Counted from the first letter of the stretch, positions 33,335 to 42,690 are shown. The stretch is DNA of 64,000 nt from Neisseria sp. 83E34 (GCF_001308015.1 NZ_LGYH01000001.1:124001-188000), one strand, 5' to 3'. Made by a program: numbers and translations. Notes: generated by a model not told the origin, from the letters alone.

Positions 33335-33655
33335 TTATTCTTGCGGTTGCCAATCGGCTGCCGGAACGAAACGGCCATCTTCGTCGGCCTCCCATGCGCC
33401 TGCGGTTTCTTGCAGAATCGCCAGCAGGGCGGGGCAGCGGTCGGTGATTTCGTTGATGCCGCACACAGTGAAGTTGTCGGGATTGTCGGTGTATTCGTCG
33501 GTTTCGTTGCCGCTGAAAAAGCGCCAGCCGCTGTCGTGTTCAAACACGGGGGCTTCTCGGTAGGCGAAGCCGACAGGCTGTTTTTCTTCGGTAACGGTTT
33601 TGCTGGCGACGCAGCGTTCGAGTGCGGCGGAAAGGGCGTTGGCGAATTTATTCAT
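33335..33655 (-). CDS. DUF2185 (Imm33-like) protein
   Basis: A 106-residue protein with the DUF2185 core: KQPVGFAYREAPVFEHDSGWRFFSGNETDEY, broken here for length as PVGFAYREAP, DSGWRFFSGNETDEY and NFTVCGINEI. This family overlaps immunity protein Imm33 but is also found as a solitary housekeeping-like gene. No toxin gene is adjacent, so an immunity role is not supported by context. Function unknown. Confidence 0.75.
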   Translation of the reverse strand: MNKFANALSAALERCVASKTVTEEKQPVGFAYREAPVFEHDSGWRFFSGNETDEYTDNPDNFTVCGINEITDRCPALLAILQETAGAWEADEDGRFVPAADWQPQE

Positions 33656-33695
33656 GCGCGTTGGAGAAGGTCATGCTGGAAAGGGCTTGATTTTA

Positions 33696-34577
33696 TCATG
33701 CTTTGGGCGGTTTCGGCTTGAGCGAGCCCAGATAAATCGCCAGCATGGTTAACGCGGCGCCGCTCCATTGCAAGCCGTTGATGGTTTTGCCGAGAAAGAA
33801 ATAATCAATGAAAAGTGCGGCTACGGGTTCGCTCAGCAGCAATAATCCGGTCAGCGCGAGCGGTAGCAGCGGCACGGCATAAGCAATCAGCCCCCACGCG
33901 AAACATTGCATTACCGCGCCGTAAATCAAAACCAAACCGATATCGCGCGGGTTGGCGGGGTAGAGTGAATCTGCGTTGAAGACGAGTGCAAGCGGCAATA
34001 CCGCCGCCATGCCGCCCAGACTCACGAGCATCATCAGCGGAAACAGCGGCGTGTGTTCGGCTTCGTGGGTTTTGCGCACATAAACCATAGATGCCGCCAG
34101 CAGCCCGCCCGATAAGATGCCGCTAATAAAACCCCACGCGGCATTGTGGTTGCGGCTGAATTCCGGGCTGCCGATTAAAGCCACGCCGGTTATGGCGATA
34201 AACAGGCTGGCCAGCTGCAATTTGCTTTGTTTTTCGCCAAACCAGAAAAAACCGATGGCGGCCAAAAAGAAAATCTGCAGGCTGTTGAGCAGGGTGGAAA
34301 TGCCGGGGCCGACGGCATAAACGCTTTCATGCCAAAGCGAGAGATCCAGGCCGAGAAACGCGCCGGCAATCAGGCCGTAGCGCAGGGCGTTTTTCGATTG
34401 GGGCAGCCGCTGTCCGAACTTGCGGGCGAGCAGCCAGAAAATGATGCCGGCAATGCAGAGCCGCCAAAACGCGATGGCATAAGCGCCAACGGGCACAGTT
34501 GCAACAATAATGCTGCCCATACCGAATACGATGCTGCCTACAACCAAGCCGGGTGCGGCGTATTTCTGCATATTCAT
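33696..34577 (-). CDS. EamA/DMT-family transporter
   Basis: A 293-residue inner-membrane protein with about ten hydrophobic helices in two EamA repeats. The first includes IVFGMGSIIVATVPVGAYAI and GLIAGAFLGLDLSLWHESVY; the second runs through GFISGILSGGLLAASMVYV to LTGLLLLSEPVAALFIDYFF. Such proteins export amino acids or other metabolites; the substrate cannot be told. The frame is open 58 codons upstream, but that part has no membrane-protein character, so ATG 34577 is chosen. Confidence 0.82.
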   Translation of the reverse strand: MNMQKYAAPGLVVGSIVFGMGSIIVATVPVGAYAIAFWRLCIAGIIFWLLARKFGQRLPQSKNALRYGLIAGAFLGLDLSLWHESVYAVGPGISTLLNSLQIFFLAAIGFFWFGEKQSKLQLASLFIAITGVALIGSPEFSRNHNAAWGFISGILSGGLLAASMVYVRKTHEAEHTPLFPLMMLVSLGGMAAVLPLALVFNADSLYPANPRDIGLVLIYGAVMQCFAWGLIAYAVPLLPLALTGLLLLSEPVAALFIDYFFLGKTINGLQWSGAALTMLAIYLGSLKPKPPKA

Positions 34578-34654
34578 AGTAAAAAACAAAAGTAATTTTT
34601 TGAAAAAAAATGCTGATATAAGTAAAATAGAGCCTGCTGGAAGGCTTTGTGGGA

Positions 34655-34667
34655 ATGCCTGTCTGAA
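34655..34667 (+). repeat. Single DUS upstream of trpF
   Basis: A perfect ATGCCTGTCTGAA in the space between the divergent EamA and trpF genes. Confidence 0.85.
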
Positions 34668-34744
34668 AAGCGTGCAGGCAGGGTCGGAAGCTAACATATT
34701 AAGCATAAATAAACCACTATATTTGAGAAACTTAAGGAGCGGCC

Positions 34745-35368
34745 ATGACAATCCGTACCAAAATTTGCGGTTTTACCCGCGCTGAAGATGCCCGTGCGGC
34801 AGCCGAATTGGGGGCGGATGCGGTGGGCCTGGTGTTTTTTGAGGGCAGCAAGCGGCATGTTTCGGTTGAACAGGCGCAGGAAATTGTGCGCGTGCTGCCG
34901 CCGTTTGTGAGCGTGGTTGCTTTGTTTGTGAATGAAACGCAAGAGCGTATCCGCCAAATTCTGGCACAAGTGCCGATAGACATGATTCAGTTTCACGGCG
35001 ATGAACCTGCCGAATTCTGCCGCTTGTTTGACCGCCCTTATTTGAAAGCCGTCCGCGTGCGCAATGCCGGTGATATTGCGGCAGCGGCCACAGCTTACCC
35101 CGATGCGCGCGCCGTGTTGTTTGATGCGCATATTGAGGGGGAATACGGCGGCACGGGGCATAGCTTCGACTGGAACATGCTGCCCGCCGGATTGGACGGC
35201 TATTGGATACTTTCCGGCGGCCTGAACCCGGAAAATATCTGTCAGGCGCTGCGGATAACAGGTGCGCAGGCGGTGGATGTGTCCAGCGGAGTCGAAAGTG
35301 CGCCGGGGATTAAATCGCGCGAGAAGATGGCGGCTTTTTTAGAGGCGGTGCGGTTGGAGATTGGTTGA
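34745..35368 (+). CDS. trpF: Phosphoribosylanthranilate isomerase
   Basis: Third enzyme of tryptophan synthesis, a 207-residue TIM barrel. It has [20 protein letters not shown], the catalytic Cys in [26 protein letters not shown], and the C-terminal [14 protein letters not shown] and [19 protein letters not shown] (catalytic Asp nearby). AAGGAGCGGCC precedes the ATG. trpB follows after one small gene, and trpC lies close on the opposite strand. Confidence 0.95.
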   Translation: MTIRTKICGFTRAEDARAAAELGADAVGLVFFEGSKRHVSVEQAQEIVRVLPPFVSVVALFVNETQERIRQILAQVPIDMIQFHGDEPAEFCRLFDRPYLKAVRVRNAGDIAAAATAYPDARAVLFDAHIEGEYGGTGHSFDWNMLPAGLDGYWILSGGLNPENICQALRITGAQAVDVSSGVESAPGIKSREKMAAFLEAVRLEIG

Positions 35369-35503
35369 AAATGGCTGATCGGATATAGGGAAGATGTTGG
35401 TTGATAAAATTTTTATAAAGGAGGTGGGCGTGCCGGCCTGCGAGCATAAGAAATGCGGCTTGATTGAAACCATATAAAACACAGCGTACTTACACAATCT
35501 ATG

Positions 35504-35523
35504 CCTTTTGTTTAAACAAAAGG
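35504..35523. promoter_or_regulatory. Perfect 20-bp palindrome before a small gene
   Basis: CCTTTTGTTTAAACAAAAGG reads the same on both strands. It lies 36 bases before the ATG of the 97-residue hypothetical gene. It could be an operator for a dimeric regulator or a weak hairpin. There is no T run after it. Confidence 0.4.
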
Positions 35524-35559
35524 AAAAATGGGAAACATAATAAAAAAAGGATAACAATA

Positions 35560-35853
35560 ATGACTCAATACCAAACACGTAAAAGTTTGAACGCACCTTA
35601 CAGCGACAGTATTTTTAAAGAATTCTATATGGAGGAGCTGGAGAAAAACCCGCTCTACCGCCACCTGCTCACCGCTATGCAGGCGGAATCACAATGGCCG
35701 CAGGAAGCATGGCGGGAGGCGCTGGGCGACCTGTATGATTATGAGTCGGCTTGCTTTCAAAAAGCGTTTGACCGCATGCAGGAGATTGGCGGCACGGAAA
35801 GCGACAGCGCGGTTAAGCTGAATGAATTTGTTTTTTACCGCAGCATGTTTTGA
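35560..35853 (+). CDS. Small hypothetical protein between trpF and trpB
   Basis: A 97-residue hydrophilic, helical product: FKEFYMEELEKNPLYRHLLTA, WREALGDLYDYESACFQKAF and AVKLNEFVFYRSMF. AAAAAAGGATAAC before ATG 35560 is a good ribosome-binding site; the frame is open further upstream but would run through the palindrome. No family recognised. A head-to-head DUS follows the stop. Confidence 0.6.
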   Translation: MTQYQTRKSLNAPYSDSIFKEFYMEELEKNPLYRHLLTAMQAESQWPQEAWREALGDLYDYESACFQKAFDRMQEIGGTESDSAVKLNEFVFYRSMF

Positions 35854-35857
35854 TGCG

Positions 35858-35877
35858 TTCAGACAGGCCTGTCTGAA
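35858..35877. terminator. Overlapping head-to-head DUS palindrome
   Basis: TTCAGACAGGCCTGTCTGAA is a perfect 20-base palindrome made of two 10-base uptake-sequence cores with no loop. It stands 5 bases after the stop of the small gene and could act as a weak terminator. Confidence 0.5.
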
Positions 35878-36009
35878 TCTGCCGTTCGGTTTGGCCGCCG
35901 GTTCGGAGGAATAATGCGCTGCACAGCCAGCGTTTCCTTTATAATGCAGCCAGCGTTTTTTATAATACGCTGATTATTGATTGTCTGACTGAATGTAGGA
36001 ACCACTCCG

Positions 36010-37212
36010 ATGCAAAACTACCAAGCTCCGGATAACAACGGCTTTTTCGGCGAACATGGCGGCATGTATGTTTCCGAAACCCTGATTCCCGCTTTGCAGG
36101 AATTGGCTCAGGCGTACCAAGAAGCAAAAAACGATCCCGCATTTTGGGAAGCATTCCGCGCCGATTTGAAACATTACGTCGGCCGGCCCAGCCCGGTTTA
36201 TCATGCACAACGCCTGTCTGAAAAGCTCGGCGGCGCGCAAATCTGGCTTAAGCGTGAGGATCTCAACCACACCGGTGCGCATAAAGTCAACAACACCATC
36301 GGCCAGGCGCTGCTGGCCAAGCGCATGGGCAAAAAACGCGTGATTGCCGAAACCGGAGCGGGGCAGCACGGCGTGGCGAGTGCCACCGTGGCCGCGCGTT
36401 TCGGTATGGAATGCCATGTGTATATGGGTGCGGACGACATTCAGCGTCAAGCGCCGAACGTGTTCCGCATGAAGTTGCTGGGCGCCAATGTGGTGGGCGT
36501 GGACAGCGGCAGCCGCACGCTGAAAGATGCGATGAACGAAGCCATGCGCGAGTGGGTGGCGCGGGTGGACGATACGTTCTACATCATCGGCACCGCCGCC
36601 GGCCCTGCGCCTTATCCCGAAATGGTGCGTGATTTCCAATGCGTGATCGGCAATGAAGCCAAAGAGCAGATGCTTGAAGCCATCGGCCGCCAGCCTGATG
36701 TAGCTGTGGCCTGCGTGGGCGGCGGCTCGAATGCCATCGGTTTGTTTTACCCGTATATCAATGAAGAAGGTGTGCGCTTGGTCGGTGTGGAAGCAGGCGG
36801 ACATGGCATTGACACGCCGGAACACGCTGCGCCGATCAGCAGCAAAGCGCCCATCGGTGTGTTGCACGGGTTCCGCAGCTATCTGATGCAGGATGAAAAC
36901 GGCCAAGTAGTCGGCACGCATTCCGTGTCGGCCGGTTTGGATTATCCGGGCATCGGCCCCGAACACAGCCATCTGACCGACATCGGCCGCGTTGAATATC
37001 ACGCCGCCAACGACGATGCTGCGCTGGAAGCTTTTGACTTATTGTGTCAATACGAGGGCATCATTCCCGCTTTGGAATCCAGCCATGCGCTGGCTTGGGC
37101 GGTGGAACATGCGCCGAAAATGAGTAAAGACCAAGTGATTCTGGTTAATTTGTCCGGTCGGGGCGATAAAGATATCAATACGGTGGCAAGGCTGAAAGGG
37201 ATTGAGCTTTAA
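36010..37212 (+). CDS. trpB: Tryptophan synthase beta subunit
   Basis: Joins indole and serine to tryptophan using pyridoxal phosphate. The 400-residue product has the PLP lysine in [34 protein letters not shown], the phosphate-binding [13 protein letters not shown] and the C-terminal [17 protein letters not shown]. No trpA follows directly. A partial uptake sequence (CGCCTGTCTGAA) is in the coding region near 36211. Confidence 0.97.
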   Translation: MQNYQAPDNNGFFGEHGGMYVSETLIPALQELAQAYQEAKNDPAFWEAFRADLKHYVGRPSPVYHAQRLSEKLGGAQIWLKREDLNHTGAHKVNNTIGQALLAKRMGKKRVIAETGAGQHGVASATVAARFGMECHVYMGADDIQRQAPNVFRMKLLGANVVGVDSGSRTLKDAMNEAMREWVARVDDTFYIIGTAAGPAPYPEMVRDFQCVIGNEAKEQMLEAIGRQPDVAVACVGGGSNAIGLFYPYINEEGVRLVGVEAGGHGIDTPEHAAPISSKAPIGVLHGFRSYLMQDENGQVVGTHSVSAGLDYPGIGPEHSHLTDIGRVEYHAANDDAALEAFDLLCQYEGIIPALESSHALAWAVEHAPKMSKDQVILVNLSGRGDKDINTVARLKGIEL

Positions 37213-37216
37213 TGAA

Positions 37217-37246
37217 ATGCCTGTCTGAAAAGTTTCAGACAGGCAT
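37217..37246. terminator. Inverted DUS pair after trpB
   Basis: Perfect copies at 37217-37229 and 37234-37246 with a 4-base loop, then TTTTT. Confidence 0.75.
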
Positions 37247-37343
37247 TTTTAACAGCCAATCAAATTAAAAAATTACGCATCCGCCAAGCCGAAGCATAGA
37301 GAAATAGCCCGTTTCTGCTTTACAGCCGCATTTCGCAAAAGCT

Positions 37344-38159
37344 TCAGTTTTCCGTTTCATCGCTGGGAGGCTCACCCACAAACAGTTTTCTGACTTCCGC
37401 TTCAATATCATCTGAACGCATAAATGTTTCACCGATTAAGAAAGTATGCACACCGTAGCGACGCATGAAATCAATATCTTCCTTGCCGCGGATACCGCTC
37501 TCGGCAATGACGATATGCCCCCGAAGTTGCGGTAAGAGATCGATTGTTTGTTGCATGTTTACTTCGAAAGTGCGCAAATTGCGGTTGTTGACGCCGCGCA
37601 GGGGGGTGGTGAGGCGGCGGCATTTTTCCAGCTCGGAAGGGTCGTGCAGTTCCAGTAGTACAGACATGCCGAGTGAATGGGCGGTTTGTTCGAAGTACTC
37701 CAGCTCTTCGGCGCTGAGTGCGGCGGCAATCAGCAAAATGGCGTCGGCACTCCAAGCCCGTGCTTGGTAGATTTGATATTCGTCAACGATGAAATCTTTT
37801 CGCAACACGGGTAAGCTCACGGCGGCGCGGGCTTGTTTCATGTATTCGGGAGAGCCTTGGAAATATTGTTCGTCGGTCAGCACGGAAAGACAGGCGGCGC
37901 CGGCGCGTTCGTAATCCTGCGCATGGGCGGCCGGGTTGAAATCGGGGCGGATTAAGCCTTTGGAAGGGCTGGCTTTTTTGATTTCGGCTATGATGGCGGG
38001 CAAGCCTTGTGCATGTTTGGCACGGATGGCTTCGGTGAAGTTACGTACCGGTTCGGCATGTTCTGCTTGGCGGCGGATGTCTTCCAGAGGAATGGCAGCT
38101 TTGGCTGCGGCCACTTCTTCAACTTTGGTGGCGAGGATTTTTTGCAGGATATCGTTCAT
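37344..38159 (-). CDS. trpC: Indole-3-glycerol phosphate synthase
   Basis: Fourth enzyme of tryptophan synthesis, a 271-residue TIM barrel: [19 protein letters not shown] (catalytic Lys), [70 protein letters not shown] and [12 protein letters not shown]. It is convergent with trpB and not in the same operon, so trp genes here are split into separate units. Confidence 0.96.
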   Translation of the reverse strand: MNDILQKILATKVEEVAAAKAAIPLEDIRRQAEHAEPVRNFTEAIRAKHAQGLPAIIAEIKKASPSKGLIRPDFNPAAHAQDYERAGAACLSVLTDEQYFQGSPEYMKQARAAVSLPVLRKDFIVDEYQIYQARAWSADAILLIAAALSAEELEYFEQTAHSLGMSVLLELHDPSELEKCRRLTTPLRGVNNRNLRTFEVNMQQTIDLLPQLRGHIVIAESGIRGKEDIDFMRRYGVHTFLIGETFMRSDDIEAEVRKLFVGEPPSDETEN

Positions 38160-38188
38160 GGTGTGTGGTCGGTGTGAGTGGATTGGAT

Positions 38189-38236
38189 AAGCCTGTCTGA
38201 AAAGTGGGTTTGCTGCTCCTTCTTTCAGACAGGCAT
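38189..38236. terminator. Inverted DUS pair upstream of trpC
   Basis: AAGCCTGTCTGAA (38189-38201, partial) and TTCAGACAGGCAT (38224-38236) flank 22 bases. It lies before the trpC start, so a role as terminator for trpC is excluded. Confidence 0.35.
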
Positions 38237-38432
38237 TTGCATCGGAAAACTTCTATCCTTTATCGGGTGTGTTTAACATGGATTAGGGTAGTCGGTTTCG
38301 GGTTGTATGTTAATGCAAAAGCCCTGTAAGGTCTATCGGGCAGCTTGGTCGGTGTTCTAAAAAACTTTCAACAGCATAGGGTATCCGGAGTAGCTTGAGT
38401 GCCCGGTTTTCAGTTGGCTTGCTTAATGATGA

Positions 38433-38466
38433 ATGCCTGTCTGAAAAGCAGTTTTCAGACAGGCAT
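38433..38466. terminator. Inverted DUS pair after the PAP2 gene
   Basis: Perfect copies at 38433-38445 and 38454-38466, at the 3' end of the minus-strand phosphatase gene. Confidence 0.65.
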
Positions 38467-38503
38467 ATGTTCGGGCAGTTTCAGGACCGCTGTTTATAAA
38501 TGT

Positions 38504-39151
38504 TTATAGGGGCTGCCTGATCTTATTGCGCATCAGCTGGTGTATGCCGATAACGGTGCTCATGCCGGTTAACCAGCCGACGAGCACGTCGGTGGGATAG
38601 TGTACGCCCAATATGATTCGTGAGAAACCGGCCATTAATGCGAAAGTGAATGCGCCGAAGATAATCCATGCTCGGTACGGGCTGTGCCAGCACAGTATCA
38701 CGATGGTGGTGGCCAGCGCGGCGGCAAAAGTGCTGTGGCCGCTGGGAAACGAAGCGCTCTGTTCTTCAACAATGCGCGGCCAAAATTCGGGGCGTGCACG
38801 GCTGAAGAAGGCTTTGGCGGCACTCATAATGGCGGTGGGCAATGCGGCGCAGAGGATTACGAACACGGCGCGGTTGGTGCGGAAATTACGCAGCTCGTAC
38901 CAGGCAATCAGTGCGGCGATTAATGTGGCGGCGGGCCATTTGCCTATCCAGTGCAGGGTAATGGCAAGATAAGTGGGCAGGCTGTCCCGGGTGTGATGAT
39001 GAACGGCCAGCATCAGTGGACGTTCAAAGGCAAAACGCTCATGCGCTAAAAGATGCTCGCCGATTTCTCCGGCAATCAGCAAGGGAATGAAAATGCCGAG
39101 AAAAAGTATCAACAAGCGGCAAGGTGAGGGAATGTATTTTTTCAGGCTCAT
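38504..39151 (-). CDS. PAP2-family membrane phosphatase
   Basis: A 215-residue inner-membrane protein with about five or six hydrophobic helices. The three PAP2 motifs are complete: KAFFSRARPEFWP, SFPSGHST and SRIILGVHYPTDVLVGW. Such enzymes remove phosphate from lipid phosphates, for example undecaprenyl pyrophosphate or phosphatidylglycerol phosphate; the substrate is not known here. The start MSLKKYIP at 39151 is preferred to an upstream ATG that would add 19 polar residues. Confidence 0.85.
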   Translation of the reverse strand: MSLKKYIPSPCRLLILFLGIFIPLLIAGEIGEHLLAHERFAFERPLMLAVHHHTRDSLPTYLAITLHWIGKWPAATLIAALIAWYELRNFRTNRAVFVILCAALPTAIMSAAKAFFSRARPEFWPRIVEEQSASFPSGHSTFAAALATTIVILCWHSPYRAWIIFGAFTFALMAGFSRIILGVHYPTDVLVGWLTGMSTVIGIHQLMRNKIRQPL

Positions 39152-39198
39152 GGAAATGGGTGGTGTGTGTTTGGACGATGCCGCTGTTGCTGAGTGGT

Positions 39199-39346
39199 TT
39201 ATAGTCAATCAACTTAAGAATAAGAAAAAGTATACACGTCATACTCGGGCTTGCCCCGAATATCTTGAGTTGCAGTAAATTTAGGGATGCTCGGGTCAAG
39301 CCCGAGTATGAAGGAACTGTTACTATGTAGGTTGTTTAACTTATAG
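39199..39346. repeat. Dispersed repeat with inverted ends, best copy
   Basis: TATAGTCAATCAACTTAA at the left matches the end of the 311-bp element at 27950. Inside, CATACTCGGGCTTGCCC and GCTCGGGTCAAGCCCGAGTATG form long complementary arms (39240-39310). The right end, AAGGAACTGTTACTATGTAGG, recurs in reverse at 48047-48066. No gene. It looks like a small palindromic mobile repeat. Confidence 0.6.
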
Positions 39347-39420
39347 TGATCTTTTCTTATGCAAGCCATTTTATCGAACCGGCTTGAAATAAAACGGTAC
39401 GGTTTGTTTTAATGATTTAA

Positions 39421-39459
39421 ATGCCTGTCTGAAAACAACCAATATTTTCAGGCAGGCAT
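39421..39459. terminator. Inverted DUS pair after the DUF2750 gene
   Basis: ATGCCTGTCTGAA (39421-39433) and a one-off inverse TTCAGGCAGGCAT (39447-39459). Confidence 0.55.
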
Positions 39460-39485
39460 TATTTTTGGTGTTTCGCACAAGGCAT

Positions 39486-39953
39486 TTAGTTTAACAAGGG
39501 CTGCCCGGCTGCCATGCGTTCCCATTCCAGGCGGTAGGCAACCAGCTCCTCATAGTCGGGAATGTCGAGAGTGATGCCGCGCTTTTGGGCTGTGTCCATT
39601 AAATCGCCCAGAAGTTCGATGGGTTCTATTTCAAGGCCGTATAAACCGGCATCGAATTCCACGCCGGCCAAACATTCATCTTCATCCATATTAATCAGCC
39701 AGGTGCGCATGAATTCTGCCAGCGGCACGGCTTCAATCTGGTAAACGCTCCATTCTTCGCTTTGGCAGGCCTGTGCGGCTTCGGCTGACGACCAATAACA
39801 TAAAACCGCAATCGGTTCGCCGTCGGCACCGTTGTATTCGGTGGAAGGGCATTCGGCCACGCCGTTTTCGTCGGCAAGCGTGTAAACGGTTTGGGTGTCG
39901 AGCAAAGTGTCGATAAAACGCTGGTATTCGGAATCTTCAAATGCTGTGTACAT
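39486..39953 (-). CDS. DUF2750 protein
   Basis: A 155-residue acidic protein. It has the DUF2750 pattern: an N-terminal helix (YQRFIDTLLDTQTVYTLADE), WSSAEAAQACQSEEWSVYQI and MRTWLINMDEDECLAGVEFD. Function unknown. It begins 10 bases after darP on the same strand, so the two are co-transcribed. Confidence 0.75.
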   Translation of the reverse strand: MYTAFEDSEYQRFIDTLLDTQTVYTLADENGVAECPSTEYNGADGEPIAVLCYWSSAEAAQACQSEEWSVYQIEAVPLAEFMRTWLINMDEDECLAGVEFDAGLYGLEIEPIELLGDLMDTAQKRGITLDIPDYEELVAYRLEWERMAAGQPLLN

Positions 39954-39963
39954 GATGGAACCT

Positions 39964-40494
39964 TTATTCTTCAGCTTCTTCGGCTGAGTGGTTGACGCCG
40001 CCGCTATCCGACATCACGGCTTTAATTTCTTGATACAGGGCGCGGAAGTTTTTCGGCGGTTTGCCCAGCTCTTTTTCTTTGCGTGTGTTGCGGATTAAGG
40101 TGCGTAAGGCGGCGACATCGGCATGCGGGTATTCGGATACAAATACGGTGAGTGCGTTATCGTTTTCCAGCAACCGTTCACGCATTTGCTCAATGCGCTG
40201 CAAAAAGGCATTGTGTGCGGTATTTTCGCCTTTGAGCTTGGTTAGAAATTCGCGTATCGGAGCGGGATCGGTTTCGCGCATCAGGCGGCCGATGTATTGG
40301 GTTTGGCGTTTGAGCGCGCTGTTGGAGGTGATTTTTTTATATTCGCGCACCGCTTCGTATAAATCTTCGGGCAGGTCGATTTTTTTCAGGGTTTCGGCGG
40401 AAAGGCGGGTTAATTCCATGCCCAAATCCTGCAATTCGTCCATACGCTTTTTCATTTGCGTTTTGCTGATGCGCTCTTTGTGTTGCTCACTCAT
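39964..40494 (-). CDS. darP: Dual-action ribosomal maturation protein DarP (YjgA)
   Basis: A 176-residue highly charged helical protein (DUF615): ISKTQMKKRMDELQDLGMEL, EYKKITSNSALKRQTQYIGR and LIRNTRKEKELGKPPKNFRA. DarP helps late assembly of the 50S subunit. It is divergent from pmbA, the common yjgA/pmbA pair in proteobacteria. Confidence 0.92.
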   Translation of the reverse strand: MSEQHKERISKTQMKKRMDELQDLGMELTRLSAETLKKIDLPEDLYEAVREYKKITSNSALKRQTQYIGRLMRETDPAPIREFLTKLKGENTAHNAFLQRIEQMRERLLENDNALTVFVSEYPHADVAALRTLIRNTRKEKELGKPPKNFRALYQEIKAVMSDSGGVNHSAEEAEE

Positions 40495-40606
40495 GTTTCA
40501 TACTCGATTTAAGGATTTCTGCATTCTAACATAGCCATAGACTATTTCTTCAACGGCAGCTGCCGAAAAGGGTTAAAATACCTTTAGTTTTCAAATAGGA
40601 AAAAAT

Positions 40607-41935
40607 ATGTTTCACCACTCTTCAGAAGAAATGGGCCGTTTGTGCGCGCAGGTGCTGGATTTGGCCAAGCAGAAAGGGGCTACGGCGGCAGAGGCGGATT
40701 TGAGCGAATCGCTGGGGCAGAGCGTGCAGGTGCGTTTGCAGCAAATCGAACAGATTGAATATCAGCAAGATAAATCGCTCGACCTTACAGTGTATGTGGG
40801 GCAGCGCAAGGGCCGTGCCAGTACCGCTGATTTTTCTCCGGCTGCGCTGGCGGAAACCGTGCAGTCGGCCATTGATATTGCTAAATACACGGCAGAAGAT
40901 GATTGTGCGGGTTTGGCTGATGCGGAATTGATGGCAAACCAGTTCGGCGATTTGGATAAATACCATGAGTGGGACTTGAGCAGTGAAGATGCGGTGGCAC
41001 TGGCGATGCGTTGCGAAGCGGCGGCTTTAGATGCCGATAAGCGCATTCAGAATTCCGAAGGTGCGGGCGTGCAGACTTACCATTATCAGTTTGTGTACGG
41101 CAATACGCACAGCTTTTTGCAGCACCAGCAAGGCACGCGCCACAGTATTTCGTGCAGCGTGGTTGCTGCAGACGAGTCGGGTATGCAGCGTGATTATTGG
41201 TATGACACGGCGCGTTCGGCGGCGGGTTTGGCCGGTGTAGAATCAATCGGCAGCACAGCCGCAGAGCGCACCGTGCGCCGCTTGGGTGCAAAGAGTGTGC
41301 CGACCGGCAATTACCCCGTGTTGTTTGACACAACGATTGCCTCAAGCTTGATCGGGCATCTGGTCGGCGGCTTGAGCGGCGGTTCGCTTTACCGCCAAAG
41401 CAGCTTTTTAACTGACAGCCTGGGCAAACAGATTTTTTCCGATTTTATCAATTTGCGCGAAGAACCGCATATTCCGCAAGGATGGAGCAGCACTTATTTC
41501 GATGCCGACGGTGTGGCGACCAAGCCGCGTTTTGTGGTTGAGCAAGGTATGGTGCAAGGCTATTTTCTGAATAGTTACAGCGCGCGTAAGCTGGGTATGC
41601 AAACCACGGCTAATGCCGGCGGCGCACACAACTTGATTCTGGCGCCAACACATGCCGATCAGGCGGCGTTGTTAAAAGAAATGGGCACGGGGTTGCTGGT
41701 TACCGAGCTGATGGGGCAGGGCGTGAATATGCTGACCGGCGACTATTCGCGCGGTGCGGCAGGTTTTTGGGTGGAAAACGGCGTGATTGCTTATCCGGTG
41801 GAAGAAATCACCATCGCTTCGCGTTTGCAGGATATGTTTATGAATATTGTTGGCGTGGCCGACGATGCTTTGCGCCGCTCCAGCCATAAAGTGGGCTCGC
41901 TGCTGGTGGAAGAGATGACGGTAGCCGGGGCTTGA
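40607..41935 (+). CDS. pmbA: TldE/PmbA-type metallopeptidase subunit
   Basis: A 442-residue partner of the TldD protease; the TldD/E heterodimer degrades unfolded peptides and processes some modified peptides such as microcin B17. The family segments are VQVRLQQIEQIEYQQDKSLD, VAADESGMQRDYWYDTARS, VLFDTTIASSLIGHLVGGLS and the C-terminal GDYSRGAAGFWVENG. As normal for TldE it lacks the HExxxH zinc motif of TldD. tldD is not in the window. Confidence 0.94.
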   Translation: MFHHSSEEMGRLCAQVLDLAKQKGATAAEADLSESLGQSVQVRLQQIEQIEYQQDKSLDLTVYVGQRKGRASTADFSPAALAETVQSAIDIAKYTAEDDCAGLADAELMANQFGDLDKYHEWDLSSEDAVALAMRCEAAALDADKRIQNSEGAGVQTYHYQFVYGNTHSFLQHQQGTRHSISCSVVAADESGMQRDYWYDTARSAAGLAGVESIGSTAAERTVRRLGAKSVPTGNYPVLFDTTIASSLIGHLVGGLSGGSLYRQSSFLTDSLGKQIFSDFINLREEPHIPQGWSSTYFDADGVATKPRFVVEQGMVQGYFLNSYSARKLGMQTTANAGGAHNLILAPTHADQAALLKEMGTGLLVTELMGQGVNMLTGDYSRGAAGFWVENGVIAYPVEEITIASRLQDMFMNIVGVADDALRRSSHKVGSLLVEEMTVAGA

Positions 41936-41960
41936 GTTTTGAATATGCTTGAAAAGCCGA

Positions 41961-41991
41961 ATGCCTGTCTGAAAAGTGTTCAGACAGGCAT
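41961..41991. terminator. Inverted DUS pair after pmbA
   Basis: Perfect copies at 41961-41973 and 41979-41991 with a 5-base loop. Confidence 0.7.
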
Positions 41992-42010
41992 TATTTAAGT
42001 AAGCGTAACG

Positions 42011-42082
42011 TGATATTCGGGCCTGCTCTAAGTATCTTGAGCTTGTGTAACATTGTTAAGATATTTGGGGCAAGCCCGGGTA
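42011..42082. repeat. Dispersed short repeat
   Basis: TGATATTCGGGCCTGCTC at the left and ATATTTGGGGCAAGCCCGGG at the right, a diverged member of the family at 32112 and 39240. Confidence 0.5.
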
Positions 42083-42171
42083 AGGTGGGTATTCTATTTT
42101 TAGTTTTAGTATGGATTCAAATAGTGCATGTGAGCATACCAAACACATGTTAATTACCAGAAAAGAAATTT

Positions 42172-42660
42172 TCACACAGACTGCACTTGCTTATCTTCTA
42201 AATATTTAGCCCAATTATTATAGATTCTTTGGATGTAGTCTTCTTTACTTTGTAATAAGAGTTCGTCTATTTCATTATTATGTATAGACATATATCTGAC
42301 AAATGATTCAATTTCCTCTGGATAATCAAATTCTGCATAAATTTTTTCTACTTCCTCTAAAGGATCATCGAAACTATCTTTAGATTCATATAATTTTTTT
42401 AAAATGATATATAGCCACTTTCCCTTATCATAATCGTCATAGTTAAAGTTTGGAGATAATTTTTCTAAGATGATACCTACTTTAAAAGCATTACATTTAG
42501 TTAAAAACGCTAATTCGTCAATAAGGTCATTTTCAGGAAAATTCTTTAAGTTGGCTTTAGCAAAATTTACTACATCATGCCATCCCAAGTATTGATTATG
42601 ATATCCAAACTTAATGTCATCCCAAGACAACCCAATTAAGTCGTTAGTTAAATAGTCCAT
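42172..42660 (-). CDS. DUF2247-family protein
   Basis: A 162-residue acidic protein with LIGLSWDDIKFGYHNQYLGW and VVNFAKANLKNFPENDLIDE near the start, typical of DUF2247, and WLYIILKKLYESKDSFDDPL further on. The gene is far richer in A and T than its neighbours, a sign of recent transfer. DUF2247 genes often occur as immunity genes in polymorphic toxin loci, but no toxin is next to it here; it may be an orphan immunity gene. Confidence 0.72.
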   Translation of the reverse strand: MDYLTNDLIGLSWDDIKFGYHNQYLGWHDVVNFAKANLKNFPENDLIDELAFLTKCNAFKVGIILEKLSPNFNYDDYDKGKWLYIILKKLYESKDSFDDPLEEVEKIYAEFDYPEEIESFVRYMSIHNNEIDELLLQSKEDYIQRIYNNWAKYLEDKQVQSV

Positions 42661-42690
42661 TATAAAATTACCTCTTAGGTTTTTTATGGG

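Noticed and set aside
35464-35559. Upstream extension of the small gene before trpB
   Set aside because: The extension translates the 20-bp palindrome and lacks a start signal; ATG 35560 has a good ribosome-binding site.
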